From: Citrus sinensis
Lineage: Eukaryota; Streptophyta; Magnoliopsida; Sapindales; Rutaceae
Direction of reading: 5' to 3'
Assembly (NCBI RefSeq): GCF_022201045.2
Contig: NC_068560.1
Coordinates: 35,427,001 to 35,491,000, forward strand
Length of the DNA: 64,000 bases
In this document: piece after piece, positions 46,243 through 58,379 of the stretch
Layout: every line of letters begins with the position of its first letter
How positions within the stretch are numbered: the first letter of the stretch is position 1
The notes under the pieces: generated by a model
What the model saw: only the letters and a program-made list of their open reading frames with translations
What the model was told of the DNA's origin: nothing
The model's database searches: none
Translations under genes and position numbers: made by a program

Positions 46243-49200
46243 ATGAAAATGGGAAGCTTAAATGCGGAGCTAAATGAAAATGACGATCATTCTGGTTCTG
46301 CGACGGAGTCGGATGAGCCCACAAACACGAAAACGGAAACTGACGAGGATAAGGAGAAGGAGTGCCCTTGCCCTCCGACGCCTGCCTCTTGTCCCTATCA
46401 AGTAAATGAAAAGGTCCTCGCTTTTTTTCAATCTCATGTTTACGAAGCCAAGGTGATCTAATCTTTCTCTCTTAATTCTCATCCTTCAAATTTACCTTTA
46501 TTTTAAAATTTTAGTAAAATTTAATAATATTTTTTAAAAAAACTTTTTTTAAAAAATTTTTTGGCGAAAGAATCGATAAATTGGTTGTGAAATATTCGTG
46601 TTTATGTGTCTTTTAATTGCAAGGTGATACAAGTTCAATACCGATTGAAAGAGTGGACATTTAGAGTTCATTATCTTGTAAGTTTCAACTCCCCTTTCTT
46701 TTGTTCAGTTGTGTTGAATTTTAACTGTTTTAGTTGCTTGATTTGTGAAAGAAATGGGATTTTTTTTTTTTTTTTTTTTTTGTGTAATTAGTGTCTTGAT
46801 GGCATAATGTTTCTCTGTTTTGCAGGGTTGGAATAAAAGGTGAGTATATCTTCTCACTTAATGACCGATACTTATCTTGAGTTCTGATTTGTGTTCATGA
46901 GGGAGGCAGGCAGGTGATTTGTTAGCGTTACAAGTGATATTGTAGGTGTTTATTTAAGATGGTTCCACTTCCAGTTTTTTTGAATAATAGAACTTGGAAT
47001 TGTAGCCGAAGTTAGTTCCAATACTTCACATTTTACATTTGCTTTCATGCTTTATGACTCTTATTTTCATTTTTAAGTAATAATTATTGTGTTTATTGAT
47101 ACAGTTTTTTTATTTTCCTTTTTTGGGTTAAAGTTAATATTTTTCTATACAAATTTTGCTGAAATTTTCTATTTTTTTCTCCTCCTGATAAATAAGAAAC
47201 AAATGACATCGTCTCAACACTCTTTTTTAAATTTTATCTGCTTATACTTCTGTGATTTACTAATGGCTTAGTCTATGAATCACTATCTCTGGAAGTCGTA
47301 ATTGCTTGAACTTTTGTTTTTTCAACAGCTGGGATGAATGGGTAGGCGTGCACCGTTTGATGAAAGATACAGAAGCAAACAGGCATAGGCAGCCGGTCTT
47401 CACAAAAAAACGAGATGAAGATAAGAATTTGAAGTCAGGACATGCACTGCAGATGAAACCAAGAAGTTCTAATGGTTAGATTCATTTTTTCTTTTGTTTG
47501 ATTAATAGACTACCTCTAATAAGTTTGAAGTTATATATGTAACTGTACATTTGTTGTTGATTACATCTATCTGGGAGTACTTCAAGGACATTGTTGGAGT
47601 TATATGTTATTCAATTAGACTTACTCTGAGCTGTTCTGGCTATATGCAGTTGGAAGGGGCAGGAAACGGAAGAATGACTCTCTCAATAAGGTATGATGTG
47701 GTTTATCTCTCTACAGAAAAATGACTTTTATTGTGCCAATGCACTCATCTGTTTTCTATGGAAATCCATTCAACTGAAAGTTCTTGTTCATTGATACAAG
47801 TTCATTTAATATTTATTCTGGATTTTCCTGCCTTTCCATTTAACAGGTTTTCTATAACTCTTCTATCTAAAGCTTTTCTTTTCCATCTACCAAACTCATT
47901 TACTGTCAACTGTCAGGAAACGAACGGCCTACAAATGGAAAATTTTGTTAATATCCAAATCCCGCCACCACTAAAGAAGCAACTAGTTGATGATTGTGAA
48001 TTTATTACACATTTGGGCAAGGTAGTTTTATTCTATGCTGTCATTAAACCTTTATATTCTCTAAGGATGTTTACAGTGAACAAGTTTGTGTTGAGGTTCT
48101 GTGGTACTTTTATTAACAATTACTAGTGCTTCCTCATGTTTAATAATTTGCACTCTTTTTGCTGCCCATGGCATAATGACTATGATTTTTACTATAAGTA
48201 GGAATGCAATTGCAGTGATGAAATAGTCCACCAGCAGTGTGTGGGTCATTTTCCGGCATTAATGCTCTCGCTTTGCATTTCTTATACATAAGTGACAGTG
48301 GTATGGCTCTCCTATGGTTACCAAGGATTAATGACCATTATTCTAAACCCTTTGGAAACAACAGATTAATGACTTAATTAACTGCCATACCTTTTATGTG
48401 ATAACCATCACACCTTTAATATAGATGATTCACGTTATTTTAACAATATTCTTTTAACATGTATGTTCGATCATCAATTGAAGCCTGTACTTTGTGACGT
48501 GGTTAGATGACAATAAAGGATTATTAAACAATTGAATGCGGTTACTGTATACATGCTAATTATAATCTTAGCTTTCTAAATGATAACTAATTAGTAATTT
48601 CATCATAAATTTGAAACTCCTTGTAATTTCAATGTTGTAATGACAGCCGTTCTCAGCGTTTGTTATTAGCATTGGATCGTTGTTCCCTTATTTTTTGGAT
48701 TTTGTTTGGGTCGTTAAAATACACCAAGAAATAAGATGGCTACTCAAATGATGAGTGCCATAAGTAACCTAGGCATTTTTTTCAAGTATTTTATGTGGTG
48801 CTGCTAATTTGTTGTCCCAAGCCATATGTAATTGATAACAAAGTTGAACTGGTGATTATTGGTCGTATTGTGCCCTCTATTTCTAAAGCTCAATTGTTGC
48901 ATCGGAGATCTATCTTTTAATGATATGCATAACATGTTAACGATTTGATATATGACCTATCTCACAGCTTGTCAAACTTCCTCGCACTCCGAATGTGGAT
49001 GACATTTTGGAGAAATATTGTGATTATATGTCAAAGAAAGATGGATTGTAAGTTCATGTTTTGACTTTTCTTTCCTTTCATTCTATTTCTCTAGTTATGT
49101 AATTTTCAAGTGATTATAGTTTGCGGAATCTGTTAAGAATAACGATTTAGATGCCTGCACACCGATAAAAAACTTATCCTTGTTAGTTCTAGCTACTAGT

Positions 49201-51671
49201 AGTGGTATTCAGAGGTCCGTTGTTCTACCTGCACACCCATAAAGTACATTTTAAGTTATTGTTGTTGCAATATGCCACGTTATCTCAGTGTTTTTATTTG
49301 AACTTGCCAGGGAAGGAAGAAACTACTCAGTTACCCTTTTAAATATACCGTCAATAATTTATGTTAGATGCTTGAGGAGGAAGCAGTTGGTCTGGCCTCA
49401 GGTTAAAAATACCTAAGTTTCCCGATTATCTGATTTGATCTGCAAGAAAGGAAGAAAAAAGGGAAAAAGAAAGAATGTAAACAGAGAAAATCTTCCTTAA
49501 AAGCATAGACATTGTTTAAAAAATCTAATGATTTTAGAAAAATTAGATTGCTTTACTCACTCTTCCATCAGACTGAAATGACATCCTTGTTTAGAAAAAT
49601 TATTGATTTTTACACTATAATTTTAGTTAATCATCCGGTAATGTCACATCAGTTGCAGTACTCACATAATATTGTTATTATGCTCCTGATGATTATCATC
49701 TGAGTGGAGTGCTTGCTGTCACAGAATTGGTTTATCAAAATTTTTGGTTTCTTTTGTTTGTAAACAATAGGGATGGCAATGGGGCGGGGTGGGGGTGGGG
49801 ATGCCTACTCCATTCCCCACCCCATTAAAATTTTTTGCCTCCATTCCCCACCCCATTCCCCAATAAATTTAGTGGGTTGGGGATGGAGAATCCCCACGTG
49901 GGGAATAATTCCCCCATTCCCCATTTACTTATTTTATAGTAGATATAAAAATACGATTTCAGTAAATTAAAAATTAGAGACTTAAGATAAAATCATCACA
50001 ATATTATAAAGTATTTAAATTTTTTTAAAAATCTCTAAAAATTTGAAACAATATCTTAAAATGATATTAAAAGTGAAAAATATTTAAAGAGAGCAGCACC
50101 TTAAAACAGAAAGAAAATATATTAATGTTTTAAAGTTGAAAAATATTGTAGAATTTTATTTAATTCATATTCTATTTATATTACATAAAAATTAAAAAAA
50201 TTATTAATTGACATTATAGTTGATAAAATACAAATTATTAAATAAGAATTAAAAACATATTTATATATAATGGGGATTGGGGTGGGGTTGGGGTGGGGAG
50301 TGCAATACCAAACCCCACCCCGTTAACAATTTGGGGATTACTTTTGTCCCACTCCCCACCACATTCCCCAAAAATTATTAAAAAATTTCCCCATTTGGGG
50401 TGGGGCTCCATGGGGCCCCAAACCCATGGAGGATTTTGCCATCCCTAGTAAACAATGGCCAGATGAAGTTATGATCATCATCATGGTAAAATCTGGGGGT
50501 GTCAGCAAGTGTAAGGTTTGTTTAGTGTTGTACCTCATAAATTATATATGATGCTTGCATGAGTATGCTCTTTGTTTTGTTTTGTTTTTTTTTTTTTTGG
50601 GTAGTCAGTGTGAGTTTCAGTTTCTAGCATTTTGTACTTTATTTATGGTTGAGTTTCAACTTCTTTGTTCCTTCAGCATACTACGAAAGTCCAGTTTATC
50701 ATTATTTGCTGGATGTAGGGTAGCTGATTCTACTGGAGAAATTGTGAAAGGGTTACAATGTTACTTTGATAAAGCCTTGCCAATAATGCTTCTGTACAAA
50801 AGTGAGCGTGAACAATATGAAGACTCAATGGCAGCTGATGTCTCTCCCTCAAGTGTATATGGCGCTGAACATCTTCTACGCCTCTTTGGTGAGCCTATTC
50901 TTCAGTGTTTAACATATTAAGTGTAGCAATTAATTATCTCTGGTAATTAACAGTTGTCTGCATTCATAGTTAAGTTGCCTGAGTTACTGGTCCACGCAAA
51001 AATTGAAGAGGAGACCTTGACTCTGTTGCAGCACAAATTAGTTGACTTACTCAAGTAAGAGCTCTTTATCATCCTTGTTGTTAAACTAACTCATTGGCAG
51101 AACTGTGTTCTGTAACACAGTCTTTCAATTTTCTCTTTTCTAGATAAAGATGAATTTACTCTCTCTGTCTTTCATAAAGTGCTTATTCCATTTATAACTA
51201 GTCGTTTATTATGGCTGAAAGCAAGAGTTGAATACACATATGTAGCTTTATTTTTCCTGTTGGTCTACAGTGCATGCATGTATCTCTGAAAATAGATATT
51301 GAATCTCCTAGAGTCTTAGTTAATAAGCATCTTTTTTGTGAAGCGAGCAACTTGTAAGGCTAGGACTAATACAGGAATGTTCATTCGACTAAACCTTACG
51401 AAATTACAGACATTGTATTGGCTTCTTGTCCTACGTCCCAAAACTATTGCTCTCATTTGGAAGAAAGTTATGTGATTTCAATTGAAGGGTATATATACTT
51501 GGTGTGGATCTCTTGGAGGTGACCCTTTGTATGGTAAGATTCTTTTTTTTTTTTAAATCACTGCTCATGCCGTGCAGATTCTTGCAAAAACATCAGAGTA
51601 CATTTTTCCTTTCGAGGTACCATTCTGCTGAAGATGTTGAAACAAGCGCCAACAAACAAGAAGATGACTAA
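46243..51671 (+). CDS. MRG-family chromodomain protein (MRG1/MRG2-like, MORF4-related), 10 exons
   Basis: Exons 46243-46452, 46624-46677, 46826-46839, 47329-47474, 47650-47690, 47917-48021, 48968-49047, 50719-50888, 50970-51054 and 51578-51671 join in frame to 332 residues, close to Arabidopsis MRG2 (about 327). An acidic N-terminus is followed by an MRG-type chromodomain (about residues 50-115: VNEKVLAFFQSHVYEAKVIQ, then WTFRVHYLGWNKSWDEWVG), a basic linker (GRGRKRKND) and the MRG domain (about 165-325: IPPPLKKQLVDDCEFI, LPRTPNVDDILEKYCDY, LLYKSEREQY, SSVYGAEHLLRLFVKLPEL, FLQKHQSTFFLSRYHS). Plant MRG proteins read H3K4me3/H3K36me3 and act with histone acetyltransferases, including in flowering-time control. 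Exon 3 is a 14-nt micro-exon encoding GWNK plus two bases. Start is ATG 46243 or the in-frame ATG 46249. Confidence 0.94.
49760..50455. mobile_element. hAT MITE in intron 7 of the MRG gene, 8-bp target duplication
   Basis: A 680-bp element at 49768-50447 flanked by perfect 8-bp repeats GTAAACAA (49760-49767 and 50448-50455). The ends are TAGGGATGGCAAT and the complement of ATTTTGCCATCCCTA. GC-rich subterminal repeats (GGGGCGGGGTGGGG and its inverse CCCCACCCC) surround an AT-rich core. An 8-bp duplication with TAGGG-type ends fits hAT elements. No transposase. Confidence 0.93.
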
Positions 51672-52682
51672 GCTTAGGTGTGTCTGAGGCAGTCTGTACA
51701 TAACACTTTAGAAGTACTGTTGGCAGATGTCTTCTCCCATTTTGTATCTCGTATCTTTTAGGCTAAGCATCAAAGCTTGATATGGAAGTACTGGTGAATG
51801 CCTATAGAAACTCGTGTGGGAATCCGTTACTGCTGGGGGTATTGCCTATAATGCTAGTGAAATTTTAGGTGGAATTTGCCACCTAGGTTGCCTTGTAAAG
51901 TTTGTGGGAGGCTGAGCACAAACTGTTGGAAGTGAAAAACCTCAATTGGAAGCTGTTGTAAATGGGAATTGTGATGATAGATGACTTCTCTGATTAAATT
52001 TAGACCAATTACCTCATATATCCTCTCACATGGAGGTGCCTCCCTTCTGTTTTGTTCTCCTCGCAAGTCTCAGCTTGCTGCACTTGTCTACTGGGGCTCC
52101 CAAACTGAACTTGGAAGTGTTGGAGCCCTGAACTTCTATCAGAAATTGTGTTGTTCTGTCGTTGGTAAATTGACGTCACTTGGGCGTAGCTGTGCATGTG
52201 TTAACTTGCCAACTGTCCCGTAAAAGTATTAAGTTCGTCAAATTCTTTATGTTTGGTTGTCGGGGCTTCCGTGCCAACTACTCCACCTGACCTGGAGTCT
52301 TGGATGCTGCCATGCGACCTTCTTACGTACAATGGAGGTAAAATGGTGGCCATCTCATTCAAGACTTTATAGGTCGGGCAGTCAAGCTAAGTAAACTGAG
52401 TTTAAAGTTGGGGGTTTGCCTAAGGGATGAGGCCTGAGCAAAAACAAGAACTGACTAAGATTGATATGAATGATGGAAATTTTAGTGCAATGCTTCAGAT
52501 CATAACGTGTCCTTATTAATACCTCTTTCTATAATCACAGATGCGGTTGTACCGAGAAAAAGTTTCGTCCTGATGACTGAACCGAAGTTTTACAATGCAC
52601 AAGATCCACGTTTTTATTGATAAATCCAGCATTCCCACGCTCTCAATTATGAATTCCAGCGATATGTTAGCAACTTAGCATT
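51672..52682. other. 3' region of the MRG gene and intergenic DNA
   Basis: Presumed 3' untranslated region, then sequence with short chance frames on both strands (for example 51,981-52,223). No recognisable gene. Confidence 0.4.
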
Positions 52683-52801
52683 GGTGAACCGATCCGGACC
52701 CTAGGCGAAGCCCAATTGTTTGAGATCCTATGGAAAATGTGAAAAAAACAAGTGAACTGATCTGGCCCCCAGGCCAAGCCCAATTGTTAGAGATCCTATG
52801 G
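52683..52801. repeat. Imperfect direct repeat beside the tRNA gene
   Basis: Two copies of about 50 bp, 52683-52732 and 52751-52801, share AAGCCCAATTGTT and AGATCCTATGG with several substitutions elsewhere; offset 68 bp. They lie 3' of the tRNA-Glu gene, read in its direction. Confidence 0.8.
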
Positions 52802-52829
52802 GTTATATGATTCTTTATCGGTGAGTGCT

Positions 52830-52833
52830 AAAA
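52830..52833 (-). terminator. Pol III terminator of tRNA-Glu
   Basis: Four T residues on the minus strand shortly after the tRNA 3' end. Confidence 0.6.
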
Positions 52834-52840
52834 GGTGCTT

Positions 52841-52912
52841 TTCCGTTGCCGGGAATCGAACCCGGGTCTCCTGGGTGAAAGCCAGATATCCTAACCGCTG
52901 GACGACAACGGA
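52841..52912 (-). tRNA. tRNA-Glu(UUC)
   Basis: 72 nt on the minus strand. Acceptor stem TCCGTTG pairs with CAACGGA, followed by discriminator A. D-arm region TCGTCCAGCGGTTAGGATA (box A), anticodon loop CTTTCAC with anticodon TTC at 52877-52879, T-arm CCGGGTTCGATTCCCGG (box B). No intron. A TTTT run on the minus strand (AAAA at 52830-52833) is a suitable Pol III terminator 8 bases further on. It looks like the standard cytosolic plant tRNA-Glu. Confidence 0.97.
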
Positions 52913-53549
52913 TTGAGTGAGAACGGGTACCTAAATTTGTAAGATAAATTATAAATAATTGTTATATCATGCTCCTCCCACCGCCATAAAAACTCTTCAA
53001 ATGAACAATTTTTACAGCTTTTAATTTAATATTACATTATTTTTTATTTTCTCCTTCTTGAATGAAGACATATTATAATTATTATTATTCTAGTAGAGAA
53101 AAAAATATGATTAAAATAATATAAATATATTTTGATTTGAAGAATTTTTTATGAAATTACAAATTTTTTCACTCTTCTATTTACTATATAAGAAACCGAA
53201 TAAATATTTAAAAAATTAAATTAGAAAAATTTTTTTATGGTGCTCTTACAAAAGCAAAAATGGAAATTTTCTTTTCAAAAAACATTACTGCCGCTGTAAT
53301 AATTATGAACCTAGATTCCTAAGAAAAAAAGGAAAATAAAAATTTCTTGACTCGGGTCTGGGTGTTGTAACCGGCACCATTGTATTGGAATGAGTAGTCA
53401 TTAACTGGCGCCATTGGGTTTGGGTTTAAGTGTTTTTTTTTTTTTTTTTAATTTTCTTATTTCACAGTCTAATCTTCTGTGCAGGTCTGTCTTATACTAC
53501 TAGAATGAGTAGTCAATAATTTGTTTGAATTCAATGCTACATATTACAT
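52913..53549. other. Intergenic
   Basis: AT-rich; upstream side of the tRNA gene. T run at 53431-53449. No gene seen. Confidence 0.35.
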
Positions 53550-53914
53550 TTAGGGTGTGTTTGGTACACGTATTGTATTATGTTGTGTTGCATTATTTTA
53601 ATGCTGGTGTATTATATTATACTGTATTGCATTAGTATTGTATTATAATAATACTGTACAATGTTTAGTACTATACTGTACTGTAATAATTTTTTTGATT
53701 AATTTAAATTGTATTAATATTTTATATTATTATTAATTTTAAATAAATATTATTCATATTTAAATATTTATTATTAGTCATAATAAATTGTAAATTTATT
53801 AATAAATTAAAATGTAAAAATAAAAAATATAATATAATATTATTGAACAATAAATCATTTATTTATATTAATAATTATAATGTAAAAAAATAAAAATATT
53901 GAATTAAAAAATAA

Positions 53915-53949
<35 letters not shown>

Positions 53950-54153
53950 AAATTAAAGTAAAAGCAAAAGTTAGCAAAAGCTGGAAAGTTGGAAACGAAA
54001 AGGCCAAAAAAAAAAAGGAAAGAGCAAGCTGTAGTTTGCCGCATTAGATTTGCCTATTATGCAGTGTTTCTGTAGCTTTTAACTTACCAAACATGGGCTT
54101 GTATAAAGCTAATGCAATGAGGAGTTATAATACAGCAACCAAACATGCCCTTA
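53550..54153. mobile_element. Tourist/Harbinger-type MITE
   Basis: A 598-bp element at 53553-54150 with terminal inverted repeats GGGTGTGTTTGGT and the complement of ACCAAACATGCCC (two mismatches), flanked by a TTA duplication (53550-53552 and 54151-54153). The interior is AT-rich with an ATT microsatellite near 53919-53948. No transposase. Its ends differ from those of the Harbinger-type MITE at 25.3 kb. Confidence 0.82.
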
Positions 54154-54490
54154 CTGTTTAATATCTACGTTTTTAGAGATAGTTGATAGACAATTAGAGG
54201 AAAAACAATGAGAGGAAACGAGAGGATTGTTAAATCTAGCTTTTTTTTTTCTTTTTTTTTTTTTCACACAGAATATCCACTTTATTCAGTACACGATCAC
54301 AACTACGCTTCATTTAATACAACATCCCAACTAAAAATTGATTGAATTTATTATTAAAAAAGAGTTCCAAAAAAGAAAACGCACAGTTGCATCCATATTC
54401 AAAAGTAAGTTACGAGACACCTCAATTAAAATCCTATTAGCAAGGTATTCCTCTCGGTGCATCCGTGGGAAGATCCTGGAAAAGTTGTCC
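54154..54490. other. Intergenic
   Basis: T-rich tract at 54240-54264. No gene seen. Confidence 0.3.
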
Positions 54491-54494
54491 TCAT

Positions 54495-54572
54495 TGCATA
54501 AAGGTCATCTCCACCACTTGACTCATGGTTGGTCTCGCTCTCGCATCCTTGTCTTCTTCCAAACAAAGCTAA
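54495..54572 (-). pseudogene. Receptor-like kinase fragment (kinase subdomain XI)
   Basis: On the minus strand about 25 codons read CLEEDKDARARPTMSQVVEM and then stop. This is the conserved end of plant receptor-like kinase domains (C-x-EED-x-x-x-RPTMSQVV). The sequence before and after it is in broken frames. A small relic, possibly carried by a rearrangement or transposon. Confidence 0.6.
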
Positions 54573-55329
54573 GGAGCAACATAACAGCTAGGACACACAC
54601 AAAGCTAAGAAGGCTTTCGATAATCCCCAACAGCAACTTGTCTGGACTACTTTTAGTCAAACCATCGGTACAGCATTGAGCTTAACCCAATGTTAGTTGG
54701 AACCATGAAATTAGAAGCAGTTGACAGTCCTTAATTCAATCTCCAAAGCTGACTTAATAAATAGAAGCACGCCGTCTATAAAACATGGCTGTTGAAATAC
54801 TCGGCTTTTTACGGAAGTTTCAATTCTGAAAGAACACCATCAAAGTTCAAACAACGTGCATTTCTAGGGTTAGAAAGTCTGAGAATGAAATTGCTTGGAA
54901 ACAATCTCTAGCCAAAACGATTATTTCGATATTTTCACAGGTCTTTGCCTTCATTCATATCTGAGTGTATCAGTGTTTCCTATGCCCCACGAAGTCATGA
55001 ACCATATATGATGATACACACACACACACGACAGACGAGCATCAAGTATTCAATAAAAACAATTCCAAAAATGTTTACTATTATTAGAAGTTGAAGCTTC
55101 ATATAAAATAAATGGAAGAAAAGCAGAAAATTAAACAGTATTTAGCAACTTTCTTTCTCAGCCATGTCATTTTATCTTCTGCATTTTTAATTTTAATTTT
55201 AATTTTTTTTCCTGCCATCTCTCTGCTGTCCCTCACAAGCCCTTCTCCTCTACGGCTTTGCCACATTTGATGCTAAAATGAAGCCATCTCATCACTAATC
55301 AAGATTCAAGACCTAAAATACTAAAGTAG

Positions 55330-55730
55330 GCCCTTTTACATGCATCCTTAAAACTCCGTATCAAACCCTTTTTGCCATTCAAATTACTTAAATAAATAAA
55401 GATAAATTAATTCATTTTTTATTTTAAATAGAATTTTAATTAGATACTTAAATAAATTAATGTTTTGACAAAATTTTTACCCTCATTTCATAAAATATAT
55501 TTATAAGAGTTTATGTTTATGGAGGTAGAAATTATATAATAAAGAGAAAATAATTGACGATTTTAAGATTTGTAATGAATAAAAAAAATTAAACAAATAA
55601 TTTTTTATGGTTAAGTTGTATGAGAAAATAGTTAATTTTAATACATGAGTTTGTATTTTATAAATAAGCTAGTGTATTTTAAGAAATAAAATTTAGGAGT
55701 AATAATAAGAGTTATCGGCTTATGTTACCG
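55330..55730. mobile_element. Probable MITE, relative of the 19.97-20.47 kb element
   Basis: Shares with the first copy, in the same order, TTTTACCCTCATTTCATAA-like, GTAGAAATTATATAATAA, and GTATTTTAAGAAATAAA near the right end. The ends are not clearly resolved. Confidence 0.45.
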
Positions 55731-56413
55731 ACACCTAACATGATTTAAGATTTACCAAATAGAGTTGGGCTTGCAAAGCAATCTTATGGACTGGGCTATC
55801 TTGTTGGGCTTAGAGGGAGTTCAACAGAATGCTCAAAGTAAATCTATTGTTCCAATATTCAGTTCAATTAAAGGATGAACACTGTTGTGATCTTCTAGGT
55901 TTTAATCACACTGATCAATCACCCCAAGATCCCCAAACTGATCAAGAATGTGCCCAAATCAAGTTAACGTAGTTAAATTGACTCGATAAACAGCAAAGAA
56001 AATGAAACCTAATTGAATTGATCCACAACAACATAGAAAATAAATGCGGCAACGCAGAGAAACAAGATTTACATGATTCCGCCTATAGATAGGGTGTACG
56101 AGATAATGGTCATAAAAAACGACGCTAAATCTTTAAATGTAGAAAATTTGATTAAAAATGTACGGAGAAGAAAATGGGATTTAGTTTTATCAAGATCACT
56201 CACAAAATCAGACCGAAAAGAGTTTTGCGATTACCCGCATTCATCAGCTTCTGTTGGTTCACTTGAGCTTGACTGTTACTAATCTTGAGCCTGCACTTTT
56301 AATTTATAACTAACCGACAAACAGAAATCCAGGAAAAATAAAAAAAAAAAAAATGAAAAAAGGGGTGGGGTTGGTGTTGAAAATGGACTCTACTGATAAG
56401 CGCCTCTCACCAA

Positions 56414-56433
56414 TTAAGAAGGCGCCTTCTTAA
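56414..56433. repeat. Perfect 20-bp palindrome
   Basis: TTAAGAAGGCGCCTTCTTAA is its own reverse complement. A further half-copy, TTAAGAAGGC, follows at 56440-56449. Confidence 0.9.
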
Positions 56434-58379
56434 CAATTTTTAAGAAGGCTTTCTATGACTTCCTTCTTCTTTTTTTATTAAAAAAAAAAAAAAGTCAAAA
56501 GTGAAGATTTACATAAATAAGCCACTTCACAATTTCTGATAGTGCTAGGATGCTGCAGATGACGAGACTCGTGAGGGGCGACAGATTCGATCACCTGATC
56601 AAATCGATGAGGCTCATCATACCAACATTTACTCTTTGATTGGTGGTATGAACATCGGTCCCGTTACAATTTTCACTGTAACGCAAAACTTTGTTGCTTG
56701 CGAATTGCAATATTATTTTTATTTATGCTTTTTATTTTTTTTAATCATACCCTTGTGTCTTGTCCTATTTAGTTTATTTTTAAGATGGCTTTCCATATTA
56801 TGTTTGGTAAACTAATTTCAAAAGTGATTATTTAGTAAGTAATCGGTTCTTTAGCCAAAGTATCCTTTAAATATCAGATTTTTTTTTTTAGAATCAAATT
56901 TTATATTATATAATACCAAAAGGCCTCATTTCTAAAAGTATCTCTACAGCGAAATTAATTAAATAACAAATTTTAATTATTTATAAATTTATAAATTAAA
57001 AAAAAAAAAATTCTAGCTCGGTGGAAGAGACGGTGACGTCGTCAAGAGGCGGAAAAAGTGAACTAGAAGAAACTACACGACCAATGTCTTCAAGGTAATG
57101 ACAAAATTGGCTATGGGAGTCACAGATTGCACCAACATCGTTTTTATGCGTTGCGGCAATCGTTGTCTTTGATTCTAGTGGCCGTGCACATACTGAGTCA
57201 TCGTTACACGGCAGCATTAAGGAAGCCTCCACAATTCGGGCGGTTTTACAGATTTATCAAACCTCCTTAGCTGGTGTGGCCACCGTGATTGCGTAAATTA
57301 GAGAATTTCAAATCTATTGGTAAGTGAAATGCTTCAATCAAATCAAATATTTACCGACATTAGCGACATTGACGATGTTGGAATAATGAGTCATCATTTT
57401 CTCATTTCAATTAGTTAATTTTTATTATAGTACTTGAAAGAAAAAAAAACAATATTTTTTACGTTTTAAATATGAAAAAATTATAGCAATTATTAATTTG
57501 TTCATAATTTCAAATGTATAGTATAGGTTTCCTTTCATCATTTTACCAAGCATACATGCTAGATTATTTGGCAAGTGAATATGTCATAATCTAAAATTAG
57601 CAAACACGTGACCAAATTGTTCATACAAAAGTTATCCTAAAATAAATTATTTGGGAAAAGCTAATACAACCCCTTAGAATCACGGGAATGAAGAGTCGAG
57701 TTAAAATGTTCAGCACTGCAGTTTTAACCCGTGGTAGTGGTTATACGTGAACCCCACTCAATTGTAGATATTTGATTGAGAAGGCTCCGTTGATTTGCGA
57801 ATTACAAAATACCAAAAGCCCCAAGAAGTAACCACAAATTTTTCACATGTTCTTAATAAAATTGAAAGACGCCCGCCCCCACTTGTCCCATTTACCCAGA
57901 TCCCCAACGACCGAACTACAAGATGGGAAATGACTTTTTCTATTCCTATTTTTTGCACCCGAACAAACGCGTAGCGCTCACATTTGCTTTCAGTTCCATA
58001 AAAAAAAAACAAAAACAAAAACGACAATGCCCTCATTCTACCATAATTAACAATTAACCCCAACTTGATCTTGAATGATTTTCCAGACAAACAGTGCCTT
58101 TTGAGTTTTGAAACAAATGAAAACAAGAAGTTTATATCTTTTAATTTTGTGGGCTTTGATTTAAAAATGAAATTTGTTTATTATCGTCGCGTAATGAACA
58201 AAACCCTCTCATCTTCATTCACGATTCTTCTAATCCATCCTCTCTCTGTACACTAACAAAAGTCATTATTAACTGTTTGTATAATAGAAAGATCTGATTT
58301 TTTTTCACATTTGTTTGTCCGGCGTCTTCTCATAGGTCGAGTCTAATTTGATAATCCTATCTGATTCACTAAATACTCT

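Larger units (their letters stand above)
54573..58379. other. Long stretch without recognisable gene
   Basis: About 3.8 kb, AT-rich with a few less AT-rich patches (54,580-54,720; 56,520-56,700; 57,005-57,240). AC microsatellite near 55,016-55,029. Holds the MITE relative at 55.33 kb and a 20-bp palindrome at 56,414, both listed separately. The open frames here are short and unlike known families. Confidence 0.4.

Noticed and set aside
57005..57232. Minus-strand frame of 78 codons ending in Phe repeats
   Set aside because: The Phe run is only the complement of a poly-A tract; the rest shows no domain. It could be the end of an unknown retroelement, but I cannot support that.
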